From Microbispora siamensis (GTDB taxonomy: Bacteria > Actinomycetota > Actinomycetes > Streptosporangiales > Streptosporangiaceae): a stretch of 64,000 nt of DNA. Below are positions 1-9,452 of this stretch, one piece after another; the first letter of the stretch is position 1, and the number at the start of each line of letters is the position of its first letter. A program made the translations under genes and the position numbers. The notes beneath the pieces were generated by a model. That model searched no databases. It was not told the DNA's origin and saw only the letters and a list, made by a program, of their open reading frames with translations. The stretch lies in assembly GCF_016863095.1 (NCBI RefSeq), contig NZ_BOOF01000033.1:62001-126000 (forward strand), in the 5' to 3' direction.

Positions 1-235
1 GGGTCGTCGCCTCCTCCCAGGTCTCGCCGAGGTCGTCGGACCACATCACCGACGGGCCGAAGTGGCCGTACTCGATGCCGGCGAGGAGACGGGGCGTGGT
101 CCCGCGGGTGTCGATCGCGACCGAGTGGATCGCGATCGTGGAGAACCGCACGGGCTCGACCTCGAACGAGCCGCCGTCCGAGGAGCGCGCGAGGAACAAT
201 CCTTTGCGGGTGCCGATCGCGAGCAGTGCGGTCAT
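1..235 (-). CDS. BNR/sialidase-like beta-propeller protein, N-terminal part
   Basis: The reading frame starts at ATG 235 on the minus strand and runs off the left edge, so only about 78 residues are visible. They begin MTALLAIGTRKGLFLARSSD and continue to a VMWSDDLGETWEE segment. The 'GTRKGLF' opening and the 'S-DDLGETW' Asp-box-like motif are typical of exo-alpha-sialidase/BNR-repeat or VPS10-like propeller proteins in actinobacteria, which are mostly uncharacterised and need not cleave sialic acid. No signal peptide is visible. It reads away from the flavohemoprotein gene on the same strand. The family call is moderately sure; substrate and role are unknown. Confidence 0.7.
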   Translation of the reverse strand, partial: MTALLAIGTRKGLFLARSSDGGSFEVEPVRFSTIAIHSVAIDTRGTTPRLLAGIEYGHFGPSVMWSDDLGETWEEATT

Positions 236-315
236 ATGTCCTCCCTGTGCCGATTTCGATTATGTTTTCGATTCGAATCCTGCCAGGAAACCTTCGCCGT
301 CGCCCGCCCTTCCGG

Positions 316-1425
316 TCAAGCCTCGCTCTGCACCGGATCTCGGTGGATCCGCGCGAGCGGCACCCCCGAGCTCTGCAGACGCCGTACGGTCTCGTTCACC
401 ATCGCGGGCGGCCCGCAGACGTACGCCTCGTGGTCGGCCCACGAGTGGAACCTCTCGACCACGTCGGGGAGCCGGCCGCGCATCCCGTCGTAGGCCGGGT
501 CGTCGGAGACCACCGGCACGACCCGCAGCCAGGGGAATGCGGCCTCCATCCTCGCCAGGTCCGGTATGTCGTACAGGTCGCACGCGCGCCGGACGCCGAA
601 CAGCAGGTGGATGTTCGGGCGGGCGCCGGAGGCGATGACGTGCTCGATGACGGCCTTGAGCGGCGCGAGGCCGGTTCCTCCGGCGACGCAGAGGAGGTCG
701 CGGTCGGTCTCCGGCGGCGTCATCGTGCCCACCGGCGGGCCGAGCAGGAGCTGGTCGCCGATGCGGGTGTGGCGGACCAGCGCCGTGCTCACCCAGCCGC
801 CCGGCACGGCGCGCACGTGCAGGCGCAGCGAGCCGTCCGGGCGGGGCGCGTTGGCGATGGAGAACCGCCGCCACACGCGCGGCCATCTGGCCGTCTGGAC
901 CGTGACGTACTGCCCGGGGACGAAGTCCAGCCGCTGCGAGGGCCGCAGTGTGAGCACCGCGATGTCCCGGGTGCGCGGCTCGTGGTCGGTCACCTCGGCG
1001 AGCCACCAGGGGGGCGTGGTCTCCGCGGCGGCGGCGTCGATCATGATCTTCGCCGCCATGGCGTACGCCTCGGTCCAGGCGGCCTCGATCTCGTCGGTCC
1101 AGATCTCGGCGGCGAAGTGCCTGATCGTGGCGAGGAGTGCGCTTCCCACGGCTCCGTAGTGCTCGGGGGACACGCCGTACTTGCGATGGTCCCGCCCCAG
1201 TTGGGCGAGATAGGACGCCAGCCCCTCGGGGCTGTCGAGCATCCAGACGACCCTCGTGAGCGCGTTGAAGAGCCGGTCGCGCTGCACCTCCATGCCCGGC
1301 GGGAACATGCCCCGCATGTGCGGGCACTGCGTGAACAGTCGTCCGTAGAAATACCCCGCGGCCTTCTCGGCGACGGGCTCGACGACCGAGAAGCTCTCCT
1401 TGACGAGGCGCGGATTCAGCGGCAT
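316..1425 (-). CDS. flavohemoprotein-like globin/FAD/NAD(P) oxidoreductase
   Basis: A 369-residue fusion of an N-terminal globin (about residues 1-135) with a ferredoxin-reductase module, the Hmp architecture, somewhat shorter than the usual ~395. The proximal haem histidine is most likely that of RDHRKYGV, followed by the conserved SPEHYGAVGSALLATI helix. The FAD site shows RRFSIANA and the NAD site GGTGLAPLKAVI and CGPPAMV. Flavohemoproteins turn nitric oxide plus oxygen into nitrate using NAD(P)H; some actinobacterial ones act on D-lactate or other donors, so NO dioxygenase is the default and not proven. ATG 1425 gives a normal globin N-terminus. The gene is divergent from the amidotransferase-like gene across a 294-nt A+T-richer gap. 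Confidence 0.85.
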   Translation of the reverse strand: MPLNPRLVKESFSVVEPVAEKAAGYFYGRLFTQCPHMRGMFPPGMEVQRDRLFNALTRVVWMLDSPEGLASYLAQLGRDHRKYGVSPEHYGAVGSALLATIRHFAAEIWTDEIEAAWTEAYAMAAKIMIDAAAAETTPPWWLAEVTDHEPRTRDIAVLTLRPSQRLDFVPGQYVTVQTARWPRVWRRFSIANAPRPDGSLRLHVRAVPGGWVSTALVRHTRIGDQLLLGPPVGTMTPPETDRDLLCVAGGTGLAPLKAVIEHVIASGARPNIHLLFGVRRACDLYDIPDLARMEAAFPWLRVVPVVSDDPAYDGMRGRLPDVVERFHSWADHEAYVCGPPAMVNETVRRLQSSGVPLARIHRDPVQSEA

Positions 1426-1719
1426 CAGTTGTGTCCCACCCTAGGGACCGGAATCGTGCTCCGGTCTGTCGATCCACCTCCCTGACGGCTCCGGGTGACG
1501 AGCGCCGGCGGCCCCGGCTCGACCGATCGCTCAACGGGGAGTGTTCCACTCGCTCTCGGGCGTCACAACCGATTCTCCGCAAGGCAACCGACTGTGAACA
1601 CTTCGTTATTTTTCGTGATGTTGCTGCTGTGACTCATGTGACTGGTGAGAAAATTGCCAAAAGGAAAACGATCTGCGCCATGATGGGCCTGCCTGCTCGC
1701 ACACCCCCAGGAGATGGCC
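1426..1719. promoter_or_regulatory. divergent intergenic region
   Basis: This 294-nt stretch has no convincing gene. It separates the flavohemoprotein (leftward) from the amidotransferase-like gene (rightward). The part at 1590-1680 is unusually A+T rich for this genome (runs such as TTATTTTTCG and GAAAATTGCC), as expected for promoters and regulator sites. On the minus strand a TAGGGT hexamer 12 nt before ATG 1425 could be a -10. No clear NO-responsive operator could be recognised. Confidence 0.4.
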
Positions 1720-2418
1720 ATGGCGCGTCCCATCGTCGGCATCACCACCTATCTCGAGGCCGCGCGCTGGGGCACGTGGGTTCGTGAGGCGGCGGTCTCG
1801 CCCCAGGCGTACGCGCGCGCGGTGGAGAAGGCGGGCGGCGCGCCCGTCCTGCTGCCGCCGCTGAGCCCCGTGTCCGCCGGCGACTACGTGCGCCGCCTGG
1901 ACGCGGTCATCCTCGCCGGGGGCGTCGAGGTCGATCCGGCGCTGTACGGCGAGGTCCCGGCGGGAGAGCAGGACGACGACGGGCTCGGCGGCCCGCAGCC
2001 CCAGCGCGACCGGTTCGAGACCGCGCTGGCACAGGCGGCGGTGGAGGCGGGCGTGCCGCTGCTGGCGATCTCGCGCGGCATGCACGTGCTCAACGTCGCC
2101 CAGGGCGGCACGCTGATCACGTCCCTGCGTGAGGCCGTGGGCCATGACCGCCACGAGACGGCCGCGCACGTGGTCACCGTCAGCGTGTCGAGCAGGGTCG
2201 GCAAGGCCGTGGGCGACCGCGCGGAGGTGACCGGCGCGCACCGCCGGGCCGTGCGGCGGCTCGGCACCGGCCTGATCGCCGTGGCGTGGGCGGACGACCA
2301 GATCGTCGAGGCCGTCGAACTCCAGGGGCACCGGTTCGCCGTCGGCGTGCAGTGGCACCCCGAGCGCGGCGCGGACAACCGCCTCTTCGAGGCCCTGGTG
2401 GACGCGGCCCGCCCCTGA
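1720..2418 (+). CDS. class I glutamine amidotransferase-like (PuuD family), nucleophile missing
   Basis: A 232-residue protein of the gamma-glutamyl-GABA hydrolase (PuuD) branch of class I amidotransferases: GITTY opening, GGVEVDPALYGE, RDRFETAL, and FAVGVQWHPE with the catalytic His-x-Glu. The nucleophile elbow reads LLAISRGMHVLNVAQGG where family members have GICRGMQ; codon TCG encodes serine in place of the catalytic cysteine. The fold is therefore intact but thiol hydrolase chemistry is unlikely. A start at ATG 1720 is preferred over ATG 1714 because the AGGAG at 1709-1713 abuts 1714 but is 6 nt from 1720. It may act as a binding protein or a serine-dependent variant; the role is not known. 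Confidence 0.8.
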   Translation: MARPIVGITTYLEAARWGTWVREAAVSPQAYARAVEKAGGAPVLLPPLSPVSAGDYVRRLDAVILAGGVEVDPALYGEVPAGEQDDDGLGGPQPQRDRFETALAQAAVEAGVPLLAISRGMHVLNVAQGGTLITSLREAVGHDRHETAAHVVTVSVSSRVGKAVGDRAEVTGAHRRAVRRLGTGLIAVAWADDQIVEAVELQGHRFAVGVQWHPERGADNRLFEALVDAARP

Positions 2419-2517
2419 CCCGTACGGGCCGGTGTCCGGGAGGCGGCTCGCCGGCCGGGAGCGCGCGCCGCGGCCGCCTCGGCGGTTGTGTCGGCGCGCG
2501 CTGTTACTGTGCGGGGC

Positions 2518-3443
2518 ATGGCGTTGCATCCCCAGGCGGAGGCCTATCTCAAGCTGTTCCCCTCGGATCTCGGCGTCGACCTCGACTCCCTCACCCGCGA
2601 GCAGATCGCCGAGATGCGGTCCCTGGACGGGATGGCCGAGCAGCGCGGGCCGAGGATCGGCCTGCCGGTGGTCAGGGACGAGACGGCGGCCGGCGTGCCG
2701 GTCCGGATCTACCGCCCTGAGCCGGGCGGGCATCCGCTGCCGGCGCTCGTCTACTTCCACGGCGGCGGCTGGGTCTTCGGCAGCGTCGAGCGCAACGACG
2801 CCCTGGGCCGCGACCTCGCCCACAAAACCGGAGCGGTCGTCGTCTCGGTGGACTACCGCCTCGCGCCCGAGCACCCGTTTCCCGCGGCCGCCGAGGACGC
2901 CTTCGGCGTGGTCCGCGACGTGCACGCCCGTCCCGCGTTCTACGGCGCGGACACGCGCAGAGTGGCGGTCGTCGGCGACAGCGCCGGGGGCAACCTCGCG
3001 GCGGTGGCGGCCTGGCTGGCCAGGGACGCCGGGCTCCGCCTCGCCCACCAGGCGCTGATCTGCCCGGTCACCGACGTCGCCACCGACACGAGCAGCTATC
3101 GCGCGTACGGGAAGGGGTTCGGGCTCGACGCGGCGGAGATGAGGTGGTTCATCGAGCAGTACGCCGCCGGCGCCGACCCCCGCGACCCCCGTCTCGCGCC
3201 GCTCCACCTGCCGGACAAGTCGGGCCTGGCGCCCGCGACGGTGATCACGGCGGAGTGCGACCCGCTGTGCGACGAGGGCGCCGCCTACGCGCGGGCGCTC
3301 GCCGAGGCGGGCGTCCCCGTGGAGCACCGCAGCTTCGAGGGCGCGCTGCACGGCTTCCTCGGCCTGCCGGGGTTCTTCGACCAGGCGCTGGAGGGCCGCG
3401 ACTACCTCGCCGCCAGGATCAGGGACGCGCTGGGAGTCGCGTC

Positions 3444-3447
<4 letters not shown>
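2518..3447 (+). CDS. alpha/beta hydrolase, HSL-type esterase/lipase
   Basis: A 309-residue hormone-sensitive-lipase-family esterase. The HGGGW oxyanion loop (about residue 80), the [14 protein letters not shown] block and the nucleophile elbow GDSAGG are all present. The acid is in ECDPLCDEG and the histidine in LHGF near the C-terminus. It should hydrolyse short acyl esters in the cytoplasm; no signal peptide is visible. ATG 2518 is preferred to the upstream GTG 2488 because the sequence [14 protein letters not shown] fits the family N-terminus. The stop overlaps the start of the next hydratase gene by 4 nt (GTGA), so the two are translationally coupled, pointing to a small ester/acyl-CoA catabolic unit. 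Confidence 0.88.
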
Positions 3448-4238
<791 letters not shown>

Positions 4239-4298
4239 CGGCCCGGCCTGACTCCAGGTGCCGGGCGAAGAACCGGGGCCGTGTCGTCCCTTCAGGTC

Positions 4299-4952
4299 CT
4301 AACCGGCCAGTCGCCGGAGGAGCCCCTCCAGGTCGCGTTCGCCGTCGGGGGTCTGGGCGCCGTGGGCCAGTCCGTCGCGGATCAGCTGTGCGGCAGCAGG
4401 GCGAATGATCTGTCCCGTCCAGGCGTCGTTCTCCCGCAGGAGCCCCTCGGCCAGATCCTCCGGCGGGATGGCGCGCTTGGCCGCCGCGATCACGCCCTCG
4501 GGCAGGGCGGCGATGTTGCGGGCGAGTCGGTCGACGATGTCGTCGAGTTCGTCGGCGGGGACGGCCCGGTTGACCCAGCCGTAGCGCTCCGCGGTCTTGG
4601 CGTCGTACAGGTCGGCACTCAGCACCGCCTCCAGCGCGCGGTTGCGGCCGACCCTGGTGGCCAGATACTGCGTGCCCCCTCCGCCGGGCACGATGCCCAT
4701 GAGGGCTTCGACCTGGCCGATCCCGGCACGGCCGATCGCCGCGAAGGTCATGTCCGCGGAGGCGACGAACTCCGCCCCGCCGCCGCGCGCCATCCCGGCG
4801 AGCTTGATGATGGTCACCTGGGGCTGGTGCCGCAGCAGTTCCCCCAAAGCCTGGAAAACGTTGACACCATCCGGAAGGTCGTGCGCGAACTCGTCGAGCG
4901 CGTCCGGCGTGTCACCAAGCGACATGTCGACGTGGGCGATGAAGAACTCACC
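4299..4952 (-). pseudogene. enoyl-CoA hydratase, 5'-truncated
   Basis: Reading leftwards, residues EFFIAHVDM (4923-4949) through IVPGGGGTQYLATRVGRNRAL and the C-terminal helices match a crotonase-family protein well, but the first ~55-60 residues (first beta strands and A-helix) are absent. Upstream of 4949 the frame runs straight into antisense of the HxlR gene. From ATG 4925 a 208-residue product could still be made, but it lacks part of the fold and has no visible ribosome site. The truncated gene abuts a likewise truncated divergent HxlR gene, indicating that one deletion removed the shared intergenic region and both 5' ends. Confidence 0.7.
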
Positions 4953-5267
4953 TCGATCAGATCGCCGACAAAGTGGTCGATGATGGTGATGGCGGTCCTG
5001 AACGAGCCCAGGCGGTTCAACGACATCAAGCGCCGCCTTGAGGGCGTCACCCAGCGCGTCCTGACCCAGACCCTGCGCCGCCTGGAGCGCAACGGGATGA
5101 TCACGCGCCGCGTGCTCCCCACCTCGCCGGTCGGGGTCGAGTACTCACTCACGCCGCTCGGCGAATCGCTGCGCGAGCCGTTCGGCCGGTTGTACGACTG
5201 GACGGTCGACAACGCGGACGAAATCCAAAGGCATCAAATGGAGTACGACCGACGCGTTCAGAGCTGA
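4950..5267 (+). pseudogene. HxlR-family regulator, 5'-truncated and frameshifted
   Basis: The translation KWSMMVMAVLNEPRRFNDIK, ending in VEYSLTPLGESL and a YDW helix, is a clear HxlR (DUF24) winged-helix protein. The residues expected just before it (LDQIADK) are encoded in a different frame at 4952-4972. Restoring the frame needs removal of one A in the AAA at 4970-4972 (GACAAAGTGG for Asp-Lys-Trp). Upstream of 4950 the HxlR N-terminus is missing and the frame holds a TGA at 4940. An in-frame ATG at 4980 would give ~95 residues without the first helix. A divergent HxlR beside an oxidoreductase or hydratase is a common regulator-target layout. Confidence 0.7.
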
Positions 5268-5283
5268 ATTCGTCAGAGACGAC

Positions 5284-5706
5284 TCAGCCGAATCGCTTGC
5301 GCAGCGATTCGAGGCCAGGGACGAAGACGCCCCGGGTGAGGATCTTGGCGACCTTCTCCGGGTCGTCGGCCTCGAAGCTCGCGTACCACTCCACGAACGC
5401 CTGTCCGGAGTCCGTCACCGGGGCGACCCGGCAGGTCGCGTGGTAGTCGCGCATGGGCAGCGGGGACTCGACGGCGGTGTACGTCAGCGTGCGCGCCTCG
5501 TCGTCGAGGGTCAGCAACCGCTCGCGGAACACCCCGCCCGCCCCCTCGGCCCGCCGCACGACCCCCGGGGCGAGCGGTGCGCCGTCCTCGATCTCGCAGG
5601 TGGCCACGCCCGGCAGCCACTCGTGGAGGTTGCCGAACTCGCGCAGATACCCCCAGACGTCCCCGGCGTCCGCGCTGATCACCGTGCTGGCGTACGGACC
5701 GCGCAT
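5284..5706 (-). CDS. SRPBCC family protein (polyketide cyclase/START-like)
   Basis: A 140-residue START/Bet v1-like protein. It opens with strand ASTVISADAGDVWGYLREFG, then the helix and HEWLPGV loop, CRVAPV..FVEWYASFEA and a long C-terminal helix ending LESLRKRFG. SRPBCC proteins bind hydrophobic ligands in a deep cavity; many actinobacterial ones are uncharacterised. It sits 67 nt from the acyl-CoA dehydrogenase on the same strand and could be downstream of it in one transcript. No catalytic residues can be assigned. Confidence 0.8.
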   Translation of the reverse strand: MRGPYASTVISADAGDVWGYLREFGNLHEWLPGVATCEIEDGAPLAPGVVRRAEGAGGVFRERLLTLDDEARTLTYTAVESPLPMRDYHATCRVAPVTDSGQAFVEWYASFEADDPEKVAKILTRGVFVPGLESLRKRFG

Positions 5707-5773
5707 GTGTGACTCCCTTCCGCTGCCTCAGGTAAGTGCCCCGCCGGGGCGGCGCGCAAGCGGCCGGAAGCGG

Positions 5774-6955
5774 TCAGAAGCTCCTGGGCAGGCCGAGCAC
5801 CTGGGTGGCCAGGTAGTTGAGCAGCAGTTCCTCGGTCACCGGCGCGATCCGGCCGATCCTGGCGTCGGCCAGCAGTCGCGCGACGGGGTACTCCAGCGAG
5901 TACGCCATGCCCCCGTGGGTCTGGAACGCGGCGTCGGCGGCCTCCCACGCGGCCTGCGAGGCCGTCAGCTTGGCGATGTTGGCCTCCGTGCCGCAGGGCA
6001 GCCGGTTGTCGAACGACCAGGCCGCCTTGTAGAGCATCAGCCTGGCCAGCTCGATCTTGGCCTTGACCTGCGCCAGCGGGAACGCGATGGCCTGGTTGGC
6101 CCCGATGGGCCGGCCGAAGACCTCCCGCTGCTTCGCGTAGTCCACGCCCACCCGCAGCGCCACCTCGGCCCCGCCGAGAGCGCTGGCCGCCAGCAGGATC
6201 CGCTCGGGGTTCAGCACGTCCCACAGCACGGCCACTCCCCGGTCCACCTCGCCGACCACGCTGGAGGCGGGCAGCCGCAGGTCGTCGATGAAGACCATGT
6301 TGGACGGCGTGGTGTTCGCGCCCATCTTGGGGATCGGCCGGTAGGACAGCCGTCCCGCCGCCACGGCCTCAGGGACGTTCACCAGGAACACCGTCAGCCC
6401 GTCGCTGCGCGGCTTGGCCTGCGCCGCCGGGATCGTCCGGGTGACGAGCAGCATCCAGGCGGCCCGCTGGACACCCGTGATCCAGATCTTCTGGCCGTTG
6501 ACGACGAAGTCGTCGCCGTCCCTGCGGGCGAAGGTCGAGATCGCCAGGGAGTTGGACCCGGCGTCGGGCTCGGTCAGCGCGAAGCAGGTCTCGATCTCCC
6601 CCGTCGCCAGCTTCGGCAGCAGCGCGGCCTTCTGCTCGGCCGAGCCGTGCCTGGCCAGCGTGAGCGCCCCGAACCCCGGCGTCAGCACGTACATGAACGC
6701 GGAACCGCCGGCGGAGCCGGAGGCCGACAGGGTCTCGGTGGCCACGGCCAGCTCCAGCAGGCCCTGCCCGGCTCCGCCGTACTCCTCGGGTACGGCCAGG
6801 CCGAGCCAGCCGCCCTTGGCGAGCTCGGCCCACACCTCCTCGGGCCAGCGCTTTTCCGATTCGCAGCGCTGCCAGTAGTCCATGTCGTACCGCGAGCAGA
6901 TGTCCGCGATGCCCCGGCGCACCGCCTGCGCGCTCTCCGGCAGCGTGAAGTCCAT
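5774..6955 (-). CDS. acyl-CoA dehydrogenase
   Basis: A 393-residue flavoprotein with the full acyl-CoA dehydrogenase layout: an N-terminal helical domain (MDFTLPESAQAVRRGIADIC), a middle beta domain with CFALTEPDAGSNS and KIWITGVQRA (FAD/substrate loops), and a C-terminal helical domain with REVFGRPIGANQAIAFPLAQ and the signature QTHGGMAYSLEYPVARLLAD. It would oxidise an acyl-CoA at alpha-beta carbons, passing electrons to ETF; chain-length preference cannot be read. ATG 6955 gives the canonical N-terminus and 394 codons; longer in-frame extensions are antisense artefacts of high G+C. Confidence 0.93.
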   Translation of the reverse strand: MDFTLPESAQAVRRGIADICSRYDMDYWQRCESEKRWPEEVWAELAKGGWLGLAVPEEYGGAGQGLLELAVATETLSASGSAGGSAFMYVLTPGFGALTLARHGSAEQKAALLPKLATGEIETCFALTEPDAGSNSLAISTFARRDGDDFVVNGQKIWITGVQRAAWMLLVTRTIPAAQAKPRSDGLTVFLVNVPEAVAAGRLSYRPIPKMGANTTPSNMVFIDDLRLPASSVVGEVDRGVAVLWDVLNPERILLAASALGGAEVALRVGVDYAKQREVFGRPIGANQAIAFPLAQVKAKIELARLMLYKAAWSFDNRLPCGTEANIAKLTASQAAWEAADAAFQTHGGMAYSLEYPVARLLADARIGRIAPVTEELLLNYLATQVLGLPRSF

Positions 6956-6993
6956 GCCCGCCACTCTAGAACGCCGTTCGGCGGGCTGCGAGA

Positions 6994-7584
6994 TCACCGG
7001 CGGGGGCGGCGCGCGTGGTAGACGAAGGCGGGCGGCAGGTTCCGCCACACCGTGCGCCCGGCCACCACCTCCTCGAACGCCTCGCCCAGCCTGCGGCGGA
7101 ACCGCAGGGCCGCGGGCAGGGCCCGGGCGTGGACGTAGGAGAACGTCGTGAACGCGCCTCCGGGCGCGAGCGAGGCGACCACGGCCCGCAGTAGGTCCGC
7201 CTGGTGGGCGGGGGGGAACGCCGCCCAGGGCAGCCCGCTCACGATCACGTCGGCGGCGGCCACGCCCCGGGCGGCGAGCAGCTCGGGCAGCCGTGCGGCG
7301 TTGTCGACCACGAGCTCGACCCCCGGGTAGCGGGCGCCGAGGTGGCCGGCCAGCCGCGGATTGATCTCGACCGCCAGGTGCCGCCCCCGCCCGCCGATGC
7401 GACGCTGGATCTCGGCGGTGAAGGGGCCGGTGCCCGGCCCCAGCTCGACCACGACGGGGTCGCCGCGCTCCGGCACCGGCACGCACACCGCCTCCGACAA
7501 CCGCCGTGAACTGGGTGCGACCGCACCGGTCACGGCGGGGGAACGCAGGAACTGCCCGAAGAAGATCGCTGTTTCGTTGGCCAT
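6994..7584 (-). CDS. SAM-dependent methyltransferase, phospholipid N-methyltransferase-like
   Basis: A 196-residue class I methyltransferase. Motif I is VVVELGPGTGPFTAEI; motif II LAVEINPRLA; motif IV VIVSGLPWAAFP (an N/GLPW variant); post-motif GGAFTTFSY. The N-terminus MANETAIFFGQFLRSPAVTGAVAPSS matches the family that includes bacterial phosphatidylethanolamine N-methyltransferase (PmtA) and KsgA-like enzymes. Membrane-lipid methylation is a reasonable guess but the substrate is not proven. It lies 38 nt downstream of nothing obvious and is divergent from the histidine kinase gene. Confidence 0.82.
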   Translation of the reverse strand: MANETAIFFGQFLRSPAVTGAVAPSSRRLSEAVCVPVPERGDPVVVELGPGTGPFTAEIQRRIGGRGRHLAVEINPRLAGHLGARYPGVELVVDNAARLPELLAARGVAAADVIVSGLPWAAFPPAHQADLLRAVVASLAPGGAFTTFSYVHARALPAALRFRRRLGEAFEEVVAGRTVWRNLPPAFVYHARRPRR

Positions 7585-7757
7585 GTGGTGACGCTAGGGC
7601 CGCGCGACCGCCCGGACCGCCCGCCGTCCGGACCGACCCGGCGGCCGGGTGGATCACCGCGTACGGCCCTTGGACGGGCGGGTCCGGCCAGAAGGAGGAG
7701 AGGCGTCCTCCCGACGGAGGACCGGCCTCTGTGCGGGCGGGCGGTAGCGTTCCCCTC

Positions 7758-9452
7758 ATGCGGTGGCCCTCGACGCGCCGGCTCGTCGCTCAGCGTCCCT
7801 TCAGTGGCAGGCCCTTCGCGCTCCCGCGCGGCACGGCCCTCGACATCGGCCTGGCGTTGTGCGGGACCGGGCTCGACGTGCTCGTCAGCGCCGGTTCCTG
7901 GAGTGGCGGGAGCGGCCCGGCCCCGGTATGGGTGGGGATGGGCTTCGCCCTGCTGGCCGGGCTGCCGATGGGCCTGGTGCGCCGATGGCCCGGCCCGGTG
8001 GCCGTCTACCTGTCCGTGCTGCTGGTGGTCTGCGACCAGATCGGCGCGTTCACCGTCAACACCCTGCAGGTCCTGCTGCCGATCTCGGTTGGCGTGCTGG
8101 CCAGGTCGCGCGGCTGGGGCTGGACGGCGCCGGCGGCCGTGCTCGCCTCCGCCGCGACCGCCGTGAACCTCGCCGACCCCGGCATCGCCCTCACGAGAAA
8201 CACCTGGTTCTACTCCGTCGGCCTGATCGCGGCTCCGGTGCTGGTCGGCCGCTACCTGCGCGGCCAGGAGGGGCGCCGCAAGGAGGACCCCGCGCCGCTG
8301 CTCGACGTGCTGCTCGCCGGCGGCGGGGTGGCGCTGTCGGTGCTGACCACCTGGCCGTACTGGCACGGCGGCGAGCCGCCCGTGTGGGCGGTCGCGCTCG
8401 GGGTGATGCTCGCGGGGCTCGCGCTCGGCGTCGTGCGGCACCTGCCCGGCGCGGTGCTGCTGCTGGAGAGCCTCGCGCTGATCGTGGCCGACCAGTACGT
8501 CCCGAGGACCGGCAACAGCCTGCAACTGCTCGCCCTGGTGGCGCTCGGCGTGTTCGCGACCCGCGCCACCTGGCCGTGGGTCGCCGCGGCGTACGCCCTG
8601 ACCTGCTCGGTCGCCGCGATCGTGGTCGTGGACGACCCCGGCGACGTCACCCCGTTCCGGGTGGTGGCGCTGATGACGATGGTGACCGCGCCCGTGGCGA
8701 TCGGCCGGTACGCCGGCGTGCGGCAGGCCCAGGCCAGGCACGCCGCCGAACTGGCCGCGGAGCGGACCAGGGCGGGCCGGCTCGCGGAGCGGGAGCGGAT
8801 CGCCCGCGAGGTCCACGACATCGTGGCCCACCACGTGGGGGCGATGGTGCTGCGGGCGAGCGCGGCGCAGTACGCGGGGGCCGACGGCCCGGCCGCCGAG
8901 GCGCTGGCCGACATCAGGGACACCGGCCACCGCGTGCTGGAGGACCTGCGCGGACTGCTGGCCGTGCTGCGTGACCCGGACGAGGCGCTGGGCTCCGATC
9001 TCATGCTCGCGAACATGCTGGCCGACCCCGGCGACGTGCTGCGCGACGCCGTGTCCCGGATGTCGTCGGCAGGCCTTCGGGTGGACCTGCGTCTCGCGCC
9101 CGAGGCGGAACGGGCCCCGCTGGTGGTGCGGGCGTCGGCGGCGAGGATCGTCCAGGAAGGGCTGACGAACGTGCTCAAACACGCCGGGCCGGGAGCCCGC
9201 GCGGAGGTCGATGTGGCGATGCGCCCGGACGCGCTCACGGTCGAGGTGCGCAACGGCCCCGGCACGTCCCGTCCCCCGGACGTGCTGCCGTCCCACGGCC
9301 AGGGCATCGCGGGCATGCGGGAACGGGCCCGCGCCTTCGGCGGGCACATCACCGCGGGCCCGGCCGAGGGCGGCGGCTGGCGGCTGACCGCTTCGCTGCC
9401 GGTCCCGCGTGAGAGCCGGTCGGAGTGCCGCGTGGCGGGGAGGTTCGCGTGA
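7758..9452 (+). CDS. two-component sensor histidine kinase (NarL/HisKA_3 type)
   Basis: A 564-residue membrane kinase. The first ~320 residues contain about ten hydrophobic helices and no large extracellular domain. The dimerisation/phosphoacceptor helix is ERIAREVHDIVAHHVGAM (His near residue 353), followed by HATPase_c motifs RIVQEGLTNVLKHAG (N box) and GQGIAGMRERARAFGG (G box). It autophosphorylates and passes phosphate to the response regulator whose GTG overlaps its TGA by 4 nt. ATG 7758 is chosen because it follows a plausible leader and gives the membrane domain a normal start. The stimulus is unknown; the RiPP cluster directly downstream is a possible target. Confidence 0.9.
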   Translation: MRWPSTRRLVAQRPFSGRPFALPRGTALDIGLALCGTGLDVLVSAGSWSGGSGPAPVWVGMGFALLAGLPMGLVRRWPGPVAVYLSVLLVVCDQIGAFTVNTLQVLLPISVGVLARSRGWGWTAPAAVLASAATAVNLADPGIALTRNTWFYSVGLIAAPVLVGRYLRGQEGRRKEDPAPLLDVLLAGGGVALSVLTTWPYWHGGEPPVWAVALGVMLAGLALGVVRHLPGAVLLLESLALIVADQYVPRTGNSLQLLALVALGVFATRATWPWVAAAYALTCSVAAIVVVDDPGDVTPFRVVALMTMVTAPVAIGRYAGVRQAQARHAAELAAERTRAGRLAERERIAREVHDIVAHHVGAMVLRASAAQYAGADGPAAEALADIRDTGHRVLEDLRGLLAVLRDPDEALGSDLMLANMLADPGDVLRDAVSRMSSAGLRVDLRLAPEAERAPLVVRASAARIVQEGLTNVLKHAGPGARAEVDVAMRPDALTVEVRNGPGTSRPPDVLPSHGQGIAGMRERARAFGGHITAGPAEGGGWRLTASLPVPRESRSECRVAGRFA

